A DNA stretch of 49,027 nt from Actinoplanes subtropicus (GTDB lineage: Bacteria > Actinomycetota > Actinomycetes > Mycobacteriales > Micromonosporaceae). The position numbers and the translations under genes are program-made. Below are positions 48,762-49,027 of this stretch, one piece after another. Position 1 is the stretch's first letter. Each line of letters opens with the position of its first letter. The stretch covers positions 1 through 49,027 of the forward strand of contig NZ_JOJL01000051.1 in assembly GCF_000721705.1 (NCBI RefSeq), written 5' to 3'. The notes under the pieces were generated by a model. The model was given only the letters and a program-made list of their open reading frames with translations. It searched no databases and was not told where the DNA came from.

Positions 48762-49027
48762 TCAAGGAATGCTATCTACAGGACCTTCTTCACGCGGCCA
48801 CCGACATCCTCATCTGCCGCAATCCGGTGCGACACGATGTCGCACGTTATGAGTAGTTTCGTCGACAAGGAGGTTCGACGCGATGTCGAAGACGTGACTC
48901 CGGTCAGTGTCCTGGACCGGTCCCCGCTCCTGGTGTTGAACGACGTCCTGCATGACGACGGTGGTGCCGGGTGGCGACGTTCCCGGCGATGATGAGCTTG
49001 AGGGCTGTCTGCGGGTGGCCCTTTGTT
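48762..49027. other. Right end of the window, no supported gene
   Basis: A palindrome (GTGCGAC, five bases, GTCGCAC) lies at 48827-48845. A good ribosome-site-like AAGGAGG (48867-48873) is followed at nine bases by an ATG whose frame stops after four codons. A frame from GTG at 48895 to 48992 is too short to support. Confidence 0.4.

Overview
The window is high-G+C DNA (44 of 60 bases in the 2221-2280 line) with GTG starts, ATGA/GTGA gene overlaps, actinobacterial cell-envelope genes (an MptB-like mannosyltransferase, an IdeR/DmdR-type iron box, a GH30-CBM13 secreted glycosidase) and an actinomycete integrative and conjugative element. It looks like a chromosome of a filamentous actinobacterium. 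Micromonosporaceae (Actinoplanes-like) is my best guess, by inference only.

Layout: (1) 1-1055, small membrane genes including a frameshifted zinc-ribbon gene. (2) 1198-11264, chromosomal genes: an OmpR-type two-component system, a DUF4153 membrane protein, a DUF485/sodium-solute symporter pair, a secreted barrel-domain protein, an ABC ATPase plus membrane subunit, and small secreted or membrane proteins. (3) 11480-25505, a ~14 kb integrative element in the 3' half of tRNA-Ser(UGA), bounded by 59-bp perfect direct repeats. (4) 25751-43078, chromosomal genes: GH30 glycosidase, quinone oxidoreductase, NlpC/P60, PEBP, a block of membrane glycosyltransferase-like proteins and methyltransferases, an iron-regulated FhuF-like protein, an XRE-peptide deformylase fusion, a flavohaemoglobin-like protein and a CPBP protease. 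(5) 43075-44982, a histone-H1-like/EcsC fusion and tRNA-Ser(GCU). (6) 45019-end, a broken tRNA-Arg(ACG) followed by palindromic, gene-poor DNA, then a divergent TetR / metallo-beta-lactamase-fold / truncated-haemoglobin cluster and a second MBL-fold hydrolase.

In the element, from left to right, are: a low-G+C pair (ParB/Srx-fold protein and D12-class adenine methyltransferase, coupled by a GTGA overlap); a small gene divergent from a GntR regulator across a 14-bp palindrome; a GntR-UTRA regulator and a HAD phosphatase facing left behind a triple operator-like array; then a rightward transfer/replication operon (DUF6284, DUF2637/SpdB-like, small ORF, FtsK/TraB-like translocase, two small proteins, a DnaB-N/DUF3987 Rep-like protein), and finally Xis and a tyrosine integrase beside attR. 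Two repeat regions look functional: a 14-bp GACCCGCG-containing repeat set after the translocase (possible transfer locus) and a 23-bp perfect inverted repeat after rep (possible origin).

The best candidates for something little described are the ParB-like/methyltransferase cargo pair, the cis-acting repeats of the element, and the XRE-peptide deformylase fusion. Family calls come from motif reading without database searches.
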